A DNA stretch of 64,000 bases from Aurantimicrobium minutum (lineage in GTDB: Bacteria; Actinomycetota; Actinomycetes; Actinomycetales; Microbacteriaceae): positions 992,001 to 1,056,000 of the forward strand of contig NZ_JARXXV010000001.1 of NCBI RefSeq assembly GCF_029893825.1. The letters are read 5' to 3'. The position numbers were made by a program, and so were the translations under genes. Under the pieces are notes generated by a model, which did not search any database, had not been told where the DNA came from, and worked only from the letters and a program-made list of their open reading frames with translations. The first letter of the stretch is position 1, and each line of letters opens with the position of its first letter. Of the stretch, positions 56,648-64,000 are shown piece by piece.

Positions 56648-57189
56648 TATTGTGCCGCTGTCTCTGGCAGTGACGATTCATCGGGACGTGAGCCAGCAAC
56701 GCTGGGCAGGTGGCCCTTCTTATAAATCATGAAGGAACGCTTGAAGCTGACCACAATCGTGCCGTCTTGGTTGAAACCTTCGGTGGCAACCGTCACAACA
56801 CCCATGGTGGGCCTTGAGGCTGATTCGCGTAAATCCAAAACCTTGGAGCGGGAGTAAATGGTGTCACCTTCATAAACAGGTGCAGGCATGCGCACTTCGT
56901 CCCAGCCAAGGTTTGCAAAGACATTCATCGAAAGGTCCATCGTTGACTGTCCGGTGACCAATGCCAGTGTGAAGGTGGAGTTAACAAGAGGAAGTTTGTA
57001 ACTAGTACCGGCTGCATAGTTTCGGTCAACGTGGGTCTTCGACACGTTTTGAGTCATCAGCGTGAACATCTGGTTGTCAGCTTCAGTGACAGTCTTCCCA
57101 AAGGGGTGGTAGTAGATATCCCCAATAGCGAAGTCTTCAAAGAGTCGGCCAGTCCAGCCTTCAACGACACGGGAGTTGTTGTCACTCAT
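56647..57189 (-). CDS. MaoC-like hydratase (mesaconyl/itaconyl-CoA hydratase type)
   Basis: A 180-residue hot-dog hydratase beginning GRLFEDFAIGDIYYHPFGKTVTEADN, with QNVSKTHVD (catalytic His/Asp region), LVTGQSTMDLSMNVFANLGWDEV and RPTMGVVTVATEGFNQDG. These long-conserved blocks are characteristic of mesaconyl-C4-CoA or itaconyl-CoA hydratase homologues, distinct from the HadB pair at 26 kb. The ATG has AAGGAAAACACAG upstream. Translationally coupled to CitE. Confidence 0.86.
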   Translation of the reverse strand: MSDNNSRVVEGWTGRLFEDFAIGDIYYHPFGKTVTEADNQMFTLMTQNVSKTHVDRNYAAGTSYKLPLVNSTFTLALVTGQSTMDLSMNVFANLGWDEVRMPAPVYEGDTIYSRSKVLDLRESASRPTMGVVTVATEGFNQDGTIVVSFKRSFMIYKKGHLPSVAGSRPDESSLPETAAQ

Positions 57190-57233
57190 CTGTGTTTTCC
57201 TTAGATATTCAGGGCGCTCTACGCGTTAAATAT

Positions 57234-57239
57234 ATTATA
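57234..57239 (-). promoter_or_regulatory. TATAAT overlapping the fumarase stop
   Basis: A perfect -10 hexamer on the minus strand includes the TAA stop. It could give an internal promoter for the MaoC-CitE-CaiB genes. No -35 was found, so this may be chance. Confidence 0.3.
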
Positions 57240-58887
57240 CAGAGCGAGTGGGTCCCAGGAGTAGCGGCTTCTTCTGATCCATCGTGAAGAAGTCATTGCC
57301 CTTGTCGTCGACAACAACGAAGGCGGGGAAGTTTTCAACCTCGATCTTATAGACAGCCTCCATACCCAACTCGGGGTAATCAATGATCTCCATCGAGCGA
57401 ATGCTGTCCTGAGCAAGACGTGCAGCAGGTCCACCCACAGATCCGAGGTAGAAGCCACCATAGGTACCACAGGCCTTGGTCACCACAGAAGAACGGTTTC
57501 CCTTAGCCAGCATGACCATGGAACCGCCCGCCTTCTGGAACTCCTCCACATAGCTGTCCATGCGCCCAGCCGTGGTGGGCCCAAAGGAGCCAGTGGGAAG
57601 GCCCTCGGGGGTCTTCGCTGGCCCTGCGTAGTAGATGGGGTGGTTCTTGGCGTAGTCAGGAAGACCCTCACCGCGTTCCAGACGTTCGCGCATCCGGGCG
57701 TGCGCAATGTCACGAGCCACCACAATGGTTCCGGTCAGCATCACACGAGTACCAATAGAGCAGGCAGAAAGTTCCTTGAGGATTTCTTCCATGGGCTGGT
57801 TCAAGTTGATGGGAACACCAGGAGATGCCTGCTCGATTTCTTCCAGACCAGTTTCAGGAATGAAGTGTGCGGGATCGTGCTCGAGCTCTTCGATGAAGAC
57901 ACCCTCAGAGTTGATGGTTGCCAAGAGTTGGCGGTCTGCCGAGCAAGACACTGCGATAGCAATCGGCAACGACGCACCGTGACGAGGCAGGCGCACAACA
58001 CGAACATCGTGGCAGAAGTACTTACCGCCGAACTGAGCACCAAAACCGATGGTTTTGGTCAGTTCGAAGACCTTCTTCTCAAACTCCAGGTCACGGAAAC
58101 CCTGGCCTTCTTTGCCACCTTCGGTGGGGAGAGAGTCGAGGTAGTGAGTGGAAGCAAGCTTCGCCGTCTTCACCGCGAAGTCAGCTGAGGTTCCGCCGAT
58201 GGTGATAGCCAGGTGATACGGAGGGCACGCAGCAGTTCCAAGGCTGGCAATCTTTTCGCGCAGGAACTCCAACAAGCGCTGCTCTTCGAGAACTGCCTTG
58301 GTCTCTTGGTAAAGGAAGGTCTTGTTCGCGCTACCGCCACCCTTAGCCATGAAAAGGAATTCATAGCTGTCTCCCTTGGTCAAAGAGATTTCCACTTCAG
58401 CCGGCAGGTTGGTTCCGGTGTTAACCTCGTCCCACATCGTCACAGGTGACATCTGGGAGTAGCGAAGGTTGAGGTCGTGATACGCCTTGGCAATACCGTT
58501 CGTGATGTATTCCGCATCGCGACCATCGGTCAAGATCCGGTGACCACGCTTTGCCATCACTAGAGCTGTTCCGGTGTCCTGACACATAGGCAGCACACCA
58601 CCAGAAGCAACGTTGGCGTTCTTGAGAAGATCCAAAGCCACGTATTTGTCGTTGCCGGATGCTTCAGGGTCATCCAGGATCTTGCGCAGCTGGGCAAGGT
58701 GGGCTGGGCGCAGGAAGTAGTTAATTTCCTTATAGGCGGTGTAGGCAAGAAGCTCGAGTGCCTCAGGAGAGACCTGGGTAAAGGTGTGCTCACCGAGAGT
58801 GACGGATTCCACCCCCTGATCGCTGAGCAGAGTCCGGTCATAGTCCGAGGACTGACGGTGAAGAATCTGGTATTCGCCCTTATTCAT
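57235..58887 (-). CDS. Class I iron-sulfur fumarase/mesaconase
   Basis: Oxygen-sensitive [4Fe-4S] hydratase of 550 residues, close to E. coli FumA/FumB length. Start ATG 58887 with AAAGGCAATT upstream, 13 bases after the quinone oxidoreductase stop; a longer frame to 58968 overlaps that gene. [14 protein letters not shown] includes cluster Cys102. [32 protein letters not shown] and SVGGPAA are typical. Class I enzymes often also hydrate mesaconate to citramalate. With CitE, MaoC and CaiB downstream, mesaconase activity is plausible. Confidence 0.92.
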   Translation of the reverse strand: MNKGEYQILHRQSSDYDRTLLSDQGVESVTLGEHTFTQVSPEALELLAYTAYKEINYFLRPAHLAQLRKILDDPEASGNDKYVALDLLKNANVASGGVLPMCQDTGTALVMAKRGHRILTDGRDAEYITNGIAKAYHDLNLRYSQMSPVTMWDEVNTGTNLPAEVEISLTKGDSYEFLFMAKGGGSANKTFLYQETKAVLEEQRLLEFLREKIASLGTAACPPYHLAITIGGTSADFAVKTAKLASTHYLDSLPTEGGKEGQGFRDLEFEKKVFELTKTIGFGAQFGGKYFCHDVRVVRLPRHGASLPIAIAVSCSADRQLLATINSEGVFIEELEHDPAHFIPETGLEEIEQASPGVPINLNQPMEEILKELSACSIGTRVMLTGTIVVARDIAHARMRERLERGEGLPDYAKNHPIYYAGPAKTPEGLPTGSFGPTTAGRMDSYVEEFQKAGGSMVMLAKGNRSSVVTKACGTYGGFYLGSVGGPAARLAQDSIRSMEIIDYPELGMEAVYKIEVENFPAFVVVDDKGNDFFTMDQKKPLLLGPTRSV

Positions 58888-58900
58888 AATTGCCTTTGCG

Positions 58901-59866
58901 TTAGGGAAGTAATAAAAGTTTGCCGGTGGTTTTACGCCCAGCCAAGTCGTCCTGAGCCTGGGCGGCATCCGCTAAGGGGTAAGTGCCACCAATGCGCACA
59001 TCCAACTTCCCCGCAATAACGGCATCTGTGAGCTCGCCCCAGCGCCAGTTGCGCTCTTCGGGCGTGAGCAAGTAATTCCAGAGCGTGGGACGAGTAATGA
59101 AGAGAGAACCACCAGAGTTCAGTCGCTGCAGATCAAATTCAGGAACAGGCCCTGAGGCCGCACCGAAAAGAACCATGTATCCGCGGATAGCTAAGGACTT
59201 CAGTGAACTATCAAAGGTTGCCTGTCCCACACCGTCATAGACAACATTGACCCCCTGGCCGTTGGTGAGTTCACGGACGCGAACATCAAAACCGTCGTAG
59301 TCCAGAACTTCATCAGCACCGGCAGCCCGAGCAAGTTCTGCTTTCTTCTCGTCAGAGACTGTAGTGAAGACTCTTGCCCCACGAAGCTTTGCGAGCTGAA
59401 TCAGTAACAGGCCCACGCCACCTGCTCCGGCGTGAATGAGTGCAGTGTGTTCAGGGCCCAGTGGGAAGGTACTGGATGAGAGATAGTGTGCCGTCATTCC
59501 CTGCAATGGCAACGCCGCTGCAGTGAGGTCATCCATGCCCGCGGGGATGAGCAGTGCCTTATCTGCTGGCACGAGTGCCAACTCGGCATAGGTTGAGATG
59601 CCGTCAGTGAAGGCAACGCGTTGACCAACCTGGAGGTTGGCCACTCCCTCACCCAGGGCTTCTACTGTTCCCATTCCTTCTGCACCCAGAATATGAGGAA
59701 GAGGGATGGAGTAGATGCCCTTGCGTTGATAAATCTCAATGAAGTTCACGCCGGTGGCACGCATGCGCACCAGCACCTGGCCGTAACCTGCAACAGGTGG
59801 TTCAACTTCGGTGAAGTTCAGGACTGAAGAGTCACCAAATTCACTCAGAACTATCGCTTTACTCAT
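58901..59866 (-). CDS. NADPH:quinone oxidoreductase (zeta-crystallin-like)
   Basis: Zinc-independent medium-chain oxidoreductase, 321 residues, with the quinone reductase pattern [14 protein letters not shown], the cofactor loop [22 protein letters not shown] and [17 protein letters not shown]. The absence of GHE-type zinc ligands distinguishes it from the two alcohol dehydrogenases. It is second in the decarboxylase-led operon, 21 bases after the PLP decarboxylase. It may reduce a quinone or an enone; substrate unknown. Confidence 0.88.
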   Translation of the reverse strand: MSKAIVLSEFGDSSVLNFTEVEPPVAGYGQVLVRMRATGVNFIEIYQRKGIYSIPLPHILGAEGMGTVEALGEGVANLQVGQRVAFTDGISTYAELALVPADKALLIPAGMDDLTAAALPLQGMTAHYLSSSTFPLGPEHTALIHAGAGGVGLLLIQLAKLRGARVFTTVSDEKKAELARAAGADEVLDYDGFDVRVRELTNGQGVNVVYDGVGQATFDSSLKSLAIRGYMVLFGAASGPVPEFDLQRLNSGGSLFITRPTLWNYLLTPEERNWRWGELTDAVIAGKLDVRIGGTYPLADAAQAQDDLAGRKTTGKLLLLP

Positions 59867-59887
59867 TAAGCAATTCTGGCACTGAAG

Positions 59888-61300
59888 CTAGCGACGAATC
59901 TTGTCGCTGAGTTCTTCAATCACACTGAAGAGTACATCCACGTCCTCAACTTCTGTTCTGAAGTTTGTGTAGCAGGGGCGCAACCAGCAGTGCCCATCAA
60001 TCATTGCGGGGGAGAGATACACACGACCATCTTCAACAATTGCCTTACACAGCTCAGCATTGTGATCACTGACCTCTTGGGGATCAGTCATTCCCTGTGG
60101 CAGATACTGCACAGGAACCACGGAAAGCTGTGGGCGGTGTGGCATCACGCGATAGCGCGCATCAACACTTGCTCTGTCATAAGTGATCTGTGCCAATTGG
60201 AGATCGTGTTCAATTGCTTCACGGAACTGACTGGCACCATGGGTTTTGAAACCAAGCCACAGTTTGAGCGCACGCAAAGGCCTGGAATATTCCAGCGTTA
60301 CATCAACAGGGTTGGGCTCTTCGGTGTTGTGCGGCATGTAGGCCTCGTTGTGGCCAAAGGTTTCGGCGAGCGCGGCATAGTCCCGAACCAGCACAATGCT
60401 GCACGCTTTGGGCACAAACAACCACTTGTGTGCATCAATGGTGACCGAGTCAGCAAGTTCTAGCCCATCAAAGAGCGGGCGGGCTGAGTCTGCACCAGCT
60501 GCTGGAGCACCGTAAGCTCCATCGACGTGCATCCACACGTTGTAGGTGTTGGCAATCCGAGCAATTTCTCGCAGAGGATCAACAGCACCAGTCAGGGTTG
60601 TCCCTGCGCTTGCAATAATCGCCATTGGTTTCACACCATTGGCAATGTCCTCTTTAATGGCACGTTCTAGCTCAACGGGAATCATTCGGCGCTGCTCATC
60701 AATGGGGATGGAGCGAATGGCCTTGTTCCCGAGACCGAGAAGTTCAACGGCACGGCGGTTGGAGTAGTGAGCTTCGCTCGAGCAATACACAGCAAGAGGG
60801 ACACTATTTCCTTCTGCACGCGAGTTGGGAACAGCCTTCTGCCTCGCAACTGCCAAACCGGTGATATTGCTGATCGTTCCACCGGAGGTGAATAATCCTC
60901 GTGAATTAGGGAATCCAATAAAGTCACCGAGCCATTTACTGGTTTGGACTTCGAGCATGGTGGATGCTTTGGAATTCAATGCAACATTGATGTCATAACT
61001 TGCAGCGAGGAAGTCTGCGACAGCACCCACTTCAAGACCACTAGATCCGATGTATGCGAGGAAGCGTGGCCTGGACTGGGCAATGGACTGGTCCAGCACT
61101 TCGGCAGCGAGGCCCAGAGCAGCTGTTGCATCCATTCCGGTCTCGGGTAAGTGTTCTTTGAGGAGTTCGACAGTGGCTTGTGTGAACTCTGGTTCACCTT
61201 CGCGTGCCTTGTCTTGTCCCTGCCACATCTTGTTGACGGTCAGGAAGGTTTCTTCGAGAACGCTCTCGCGCTCTTCGCCCAATCGCAGAAAATCATGCAT
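59888..61300 (-). CDS. PLP-dependent amino acid decarboxylase (second)
   Basis: A 470-residue group II decarboxylase. PLP lysine is Lys292 (TIDAHKWLFVPKAC), His178 in SSEAHYS, Asp260 in HVDGAYG, and SRPRFLAYIGSSGL at about 76. It differs from the one at 27646 in the region after HKWLF (VPKACS versus APFDAC). It leads the operon that continues with quinone oxidoreductase, fumarase, MaoC, CitE and CaiB. The product may be an aromatic amine such as tyramine, or beta-alanine/GABA; not resolvable here. Confidence 0.87.
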   Translation of the reverse strand: MHDFLRLGEERESVLEETFLTVNKMWQGQDKAREGEPEFTQATVELLKEHLPETGMDATAALGLAAEVLDQSIAQSRPRFLAYIGSSGLEVGAVADFLAASYDINVALNSKASTMLEVQTSKWLGDFIGFPNSRGLFTSGGTISNITGLAVARQKAVPNSRAEGNSVPLAVYCSSEAHYSNRRAVELLGLGNKAIRSIPIDEQRRMIPVELERAIKEDIANGVKPMAIIASAGTTLTGAVDPLREIARIANTYNVWMHVDGAYGAPAAGADSARPLFDGLELADSVTIDAHKWLFVPKACSIVLVRDYAALAETFGHNEAYMPHNTEEPNPVDVTLEYSRPLRALKLWLGFKTHGASQFREAIEHDLQLAQITYDRASVDARYRVMPHRPQLSVVPVQYLPQGMTDPQEVSDHNAELCKAIVEDGRVYLSPAMIDGHCWLRPCYTNFRTEVEDVDVLFSVIEELSDKIRR

Positions 61301-61442
61301 GGGTCAAGGTTACGCACGGCGCTTTGAACCCGGCTATATCAGGGAACATCCTGTGTCCCGCCTGCTGGACAGTCGATCAAGTAAACGGAATATCTACAGA
61401 GACTTCTTGGTTGATACATTGAGACGTCGACACAGGAGCAAC

Positions 61443-63245
61443 GTGACTACTACCTCGGAGAAAGAAAGCCAGCTGAGCACTTTCAGCAGCTTGCTTCGGG
61501 TATACCCATTTGTGCAAGGAGCGCTGCCCCGACTGATTATTGGCATGGTTACTGCCCTCGCTGCCGCAGCAACTGCACTGTCTATACCTTTTGCTCTGCG
61601 CTGGTTGGTGGACAACCCCCTCTCCACCGGAGATGCTGCTCAGATCATTCCTGGCGTTGCGGTCATCTTTGGCCTCGGCCTTGCCGAGGTCACCTTTATT
61701 TACCTTCGCCGCTGGCTCACACTCGGTCCCGGTGTTCACCTCGAAGGCAAGATGCGCAACGCCATATATGTGCATCTCCAGCGCCTTCCCGTCGCGTTCC
61801 ACGACAAGTGGCAAAGTGGGCAGTTACTTTCCCGCGCCATGGGTGACATCAGCACCGTGCGTCGCTGGATTTCTTTCGCCCTTGTTCAACTTGTCACTAG
61901 CACCATCATGCTGGTCACAGGCTTTAGCCTGCTCTTCGCCTTCAACGCCCTGCTGGGATTCATCTTCCTGGTGTGCTCGCTGCCGTTGATCCTGATTAGC
62001 ATTCGATTCCAACGACAGTTCACAACCCTGGCTCGCAGCACACAAGATCAGCAGGGTGACTTGGCAACTGCCATTGAAGAATCTGTTCACGGCATTCGTG
62101 TGTTGAAATCCTTTGGTCGTGCTGGCGAAGCTCTTGAAGAATTCCTCGAACAAGCAAATGAGCTGCGCGGCACTGAACTAGCTAAGGGAAGAGCAAACGG
62201 CCGGATGTGGTTCTGGATGTTGCTCATCCCCGACCTCGGCTTTGCCATTACCTTGCTTCTGGGCATTATTCAGGCGGAGCAAGGAATTGTTTCAGTTGGA
62301 ACACTGATTGCTTTCTTTGCTACCGCCGCATTGCTCAAAGGACCTATGCAATCCATTGCACCCATGCTCTCCATCTCTATCGAGGCGGCAAGCTCACTCA
62401 ATCGCTACTTCGAGGTCATGAATACTCCGGTGGAGATTCTGGAACTCGAGACAGCAACGGAACTCCCACCAGGGCCCGGTGAGCTGGTATTTGAAGATGT
62501 TCACTTCCGCTATAGCGATGCACAAGAACACCACGCAGATTTGCTCAACGGTATAAACCTGAGCATCAAGCCTGGTGAAACCATGGCGCTTGTTGGGCTC
62601 ACCGGTTCGGGCAAGACGAGTCTGACTGCCCTCACCACCCGACTCTTTGATGTGACCAGTGGTCGCATCCTCATAGATGGAATAGACATCCGAGACGTCA
62701 CCATCGAAAGCCTGCGCACACAGGTCGCCATGGCTTTCGAAGATGCCACGCTGTTCTCCATCTCCGTTCGAGATAACGTCTTGCTAGGCCGAGAAGACTT
62801 AACTGATAATCCTCAGCTGAAAGACGAGGCCGAGGAGCTACTGCAACAGTCTCTCGACATCGCTCAGGCCGACTTTGCTCGCTCCTTACCCAAGGGCGTG
62901 GAGAGCAAGATTGGCGAGGAGGGGCTGAGCCTTTCTGGCGGTCAGCGTCAACGTCTTGCTCTTGCTCGCGCAATTGCCGTGCAGCCACGGATATTGGTGT
63001 TGGATGATCCGCTCTCCGCCTTGGATGTGACGACGGAAGCTGCCGTGGAGAAAGCGCTCCGGCAGGTTCTTGCGACCACAACAGCACTCATTGTTGCTCA
63101 CCGCCCATCCACAGTGATGTTGGCTGACCGTGTTGCTTTGCTGCACGAGGGCAGGATCTTGGATGTGGGAACACACAGTGAGCTTTTGGCTCGCTGCCCC
63201 GAATACCGCAACGTGATTGCCTCCCTCGATGAGGAGAAGCGATGA
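61443..63245 (+). CDS. ABC transporter, exporter half 1 (TMD-NBD fusion)
   Basis: A 600-residue half-transporter: six transmembrane segments (about 25-300) then a nucleotide-binding domain with Walker A TGSGKT (about 387-392), signature LSGGQRQR (497 on) and Walker B ILVLDD (Asp521). GTG 61443 with AGGAG upstream is chosen; an open frame from 61050 overlaps the divergent decarboxylase gene. The next gene overlaps the stop (ATGA) and encodes a second half, so a heterodimeric exporter of lipids or drugs is likely. Confidence 0.9.
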   Translation: MTTTSEKESQLSTFSSLLRVYPFVQGALPRLIIGMVTALAAAATALSIPFALRWLVDNPLSTGDAAQIIPGVAVIFGLGLAEVTFIYLRRWLTLGPGVHLEGKMRNAIYVHLQRLPVAFHDKWQSGQLLSRAMGDISTVRRWISFALVQLVTSTIMLVTGFSLLFAFNALLGFIFLVCSLPLILISIRFQRQFTTLARSTQDQQGDLATAIEESVHGIRVLKSFGRAGEALEEFLEQANELRGTELAKGRANGRMWFWMLLIPDLGFAITLLLGIIQAEQGIVSVGTLIAFFATAALLKGPMQSIAPMLSISIEAASSLNRYFEVMNTPVEILELETATELPPGPGELVFEDVHFRYSDAQEHHADLLNGINLSIKPGETMALVGLTGSGKTSLTALTTRLFDVTSGRILIDGIDIRDVTIESLRTQVAMAFEDATLFSISVRDNVLLGREDLTDNPQLKDEAEELLQQSLDIAQADFARSLPKGVESKIGEEGLSLSGGQRQRLALARAIAVQPRILVLDDPLSALDVTTEAAVEKALRQVLATTTALIVAHRPSTVMLADRVALLHEGRILDVGTHSELLARCPEYRNVIASLDEEKR

Positions 63246-64000
63246 CAATTACTGGAGTTCGCGGAGAAGAACGATCCGACTTCACCAAGCAGGAAGGCAA
63301 ACGCCTGCGCCAGCGCTCGCTTGCCCTGCTGGGGTCGCTTCTGCACCCTGTTCGAGTGCGGGTGTATTGGACTTTGGTGATTGTTGTAATCAGCACGGCA
63401 GCCCAGGTTGCCGGGCCCACGCTATTGGCACTGGGGATTGACCAAGGTTTGACCCAAGTCGTGACAAACCACAACTGGTTACCTGCCCAACTGATCGTTG
63501 CCGCCTATGTTCTCACTGCCATCACCAGCGCCAGCATGATGGCCATCTATATGCGCTCCTCTGCCGTGATCAGTCAGAGTGTTCTGTTAGACCTGCGCGA
63601 GCGAGTCTTCGCACACACCCAAAATTTGAGCATGAGCTTCCACGAGAACTACACCTCAGGACGTGTCATTGCCCGCCAAACCAGCGACATCGAAACCTTG
63701 CGCGAACTCCTCGATGGAGGAATTAGCAACCTGTTCCGCGGCATCTTGCTCATGACCTTCACCGCTGCCGCGCTGATTGCGCTGGACCCTTCCAGCGCTA
63801 TTCCTCTGCTTGTTGCTCTCATTCCCTGCTACTTCCTTACTCGCTGGTTCTCCGACACCTCGAAAAAGCAGTTCCGTGAAGCACGCACCTTCTCCGCACG
63901 ACTGATTGTCCAATTCGTTGAAACAATGACCGGTATTCGTGCAGTGAAGGCGTTCCGCCGGGAAGAACGCAACGAGAAGAGCTACGCCCTTGCAGTTGAT
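63242..64000 (+). CDS. ABC transporter, exporter half 2 (truncated by window edge)
   Basis: The open frame from ATG 63242 runs to the window edge with no stop: 253 codons of a type I exporter membrane domain. Several transmembrane segments are visible after a basic N-terminus (about residues 30-60, 75-100 and 155-200), with the conserved SMSFHENYTSGRVIARQTSDIETLRELL coupling-helix region. The nucleotide-binding domain is outside the window. Translationally coupled to half 1. Confidence 0.85.
   Translation, partial: MTITGVRGEERSDFTKQEGKRLRQRSLALLGSLLHPVRVRVYWTLVIVVISTAAQVAGPTLLALGIDQGLTQVVTNHNWLPAQLIVAAYVLTAITSASMMAIYMRSSAVISQSVLLDLRERVFAHTQNLSMSFHENYTSGRVIARQTSDIETLRELLDGGISNLFRGILLMTFTAAALIALDPSSAIPLLVALIPCYFLTRWFSDTSKKQFREARTFSARLIVQFVETMTGIRAVKAFRREERNEKSYALAVD

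Noticed and set aside
57234-57239. TATAAT at the fumarase stop as a strong promoter
   Set aside because: No -35 element at proper spacing; listed only with low confidence.
61050-61442. N-terminal extension of ABC transporter half 1
   Set aside because: It overlaps the 5' part of the divergent decarboxylase gene and has no transporter-like features; GTG 61443 with AGGAG starts the family-typical sequence.

Overview
The window looks like part of the chromosome of a small actinobacterium, most likely a member of the Microbacteriaceae such as the freshwater Aurantimicrobium/Luna-type lineages. The evidence is the moderate GC by eye (not computed), the conserved order tRNA-Trp, secE, nusG, rplK, rplA with rplJ-rplL at a distance, an acid-rich N-terminal extension on NusG, frequent GTG starts, several apparently leaderless genes, a HadAB-type MaoC pair beside murB, and actinobacterial-type OmpR two-component genes. 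Genus is an inference. No phage, insertion sequence, CRISPR array or rRNA operon is visible.

Positions 1 to 27.2 kb are mostly housekeeping. In order: pcrA/uvrD helicase (cut by the left edge) behind a glycerophosphodiesterase; a Bax inhibitor-1 membrane protein; small VOC, cupin and unknown genes; katG; an HNH-like protein; a flavin-type oxidoreductase; a lipoprotein with an HEFFH zinc-protease motif; DoxX; a P-loop kinase-like protein; argG; mntH; rplL and rplJ with a leader that can form a terminator and a competing pairing; a PfkB sugar kinase; a sensor kinase/response regulator pair; a YqaJ-like nuclease; a GNAT acetyltransferase; a HisC-type aminotransferase; rplA, rplK, nusG, secE and tRNA-Trp; an aspartate aminotransferase; murB and two MaoC hydratase subunits. 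An unannotated 28-codon gene with its own promoter, structured leader and terminator lies at 27.25 kb.

Positions 27.6 to 61.3 kb form a large catabolic region. It contains two PLP decarboxylases and agmatine deiminase. A hpaE-hpaD-hpaG-like meta-cleavage operon is continued by ferredoxin, ferredoxin reductase and alcohol dehydrogenase genes. A cytochrome P450 is probably fed by that ferredoxin pair. Two glutamine-synthetase-like ligases each lie next to a class I glutamine-amidotransferase-like gene. Nearby are a PuuD-like hydrolase, an APC permease, PuuC-like and GabD-like aldehyde dehydrogenases and an acetoacetate-decarboxylase-like protein. Next come an acyl-CoA dehydrogenase and an etfB-etfA-cytochrome b operon. 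The last operon (PLP decarboxylase, quinone oxidoreductase, class I fumarase/mesaconase, MaoC hydratase, CitE lyase, CaiB CoA-transferase) looks suited to C5-dicarboxylate or fumarate metabolism.

The most interesting feature is a recurring 20-bp palindrome, approximately ATCGTTCGTATCCNAACGAT. It occurs upstream of at least six transcription units between 36.06 and 51.14 kb and usually overlaps the promoter. A MarR-family gene sits in the middle of the set. I infer one coordinated regulon for gamma-glutamylation-dependent amine catabolism joined to P450 oxidation and homoprotocatechuate-type ring cleavage. The substrate, for example tyramine- or dopamine-like amines or polyamines, is not established by the sequence.

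Positions 61.4 to 64.0 kb hold a two-gene ABC exporter; the second gene is cut by the right edge.
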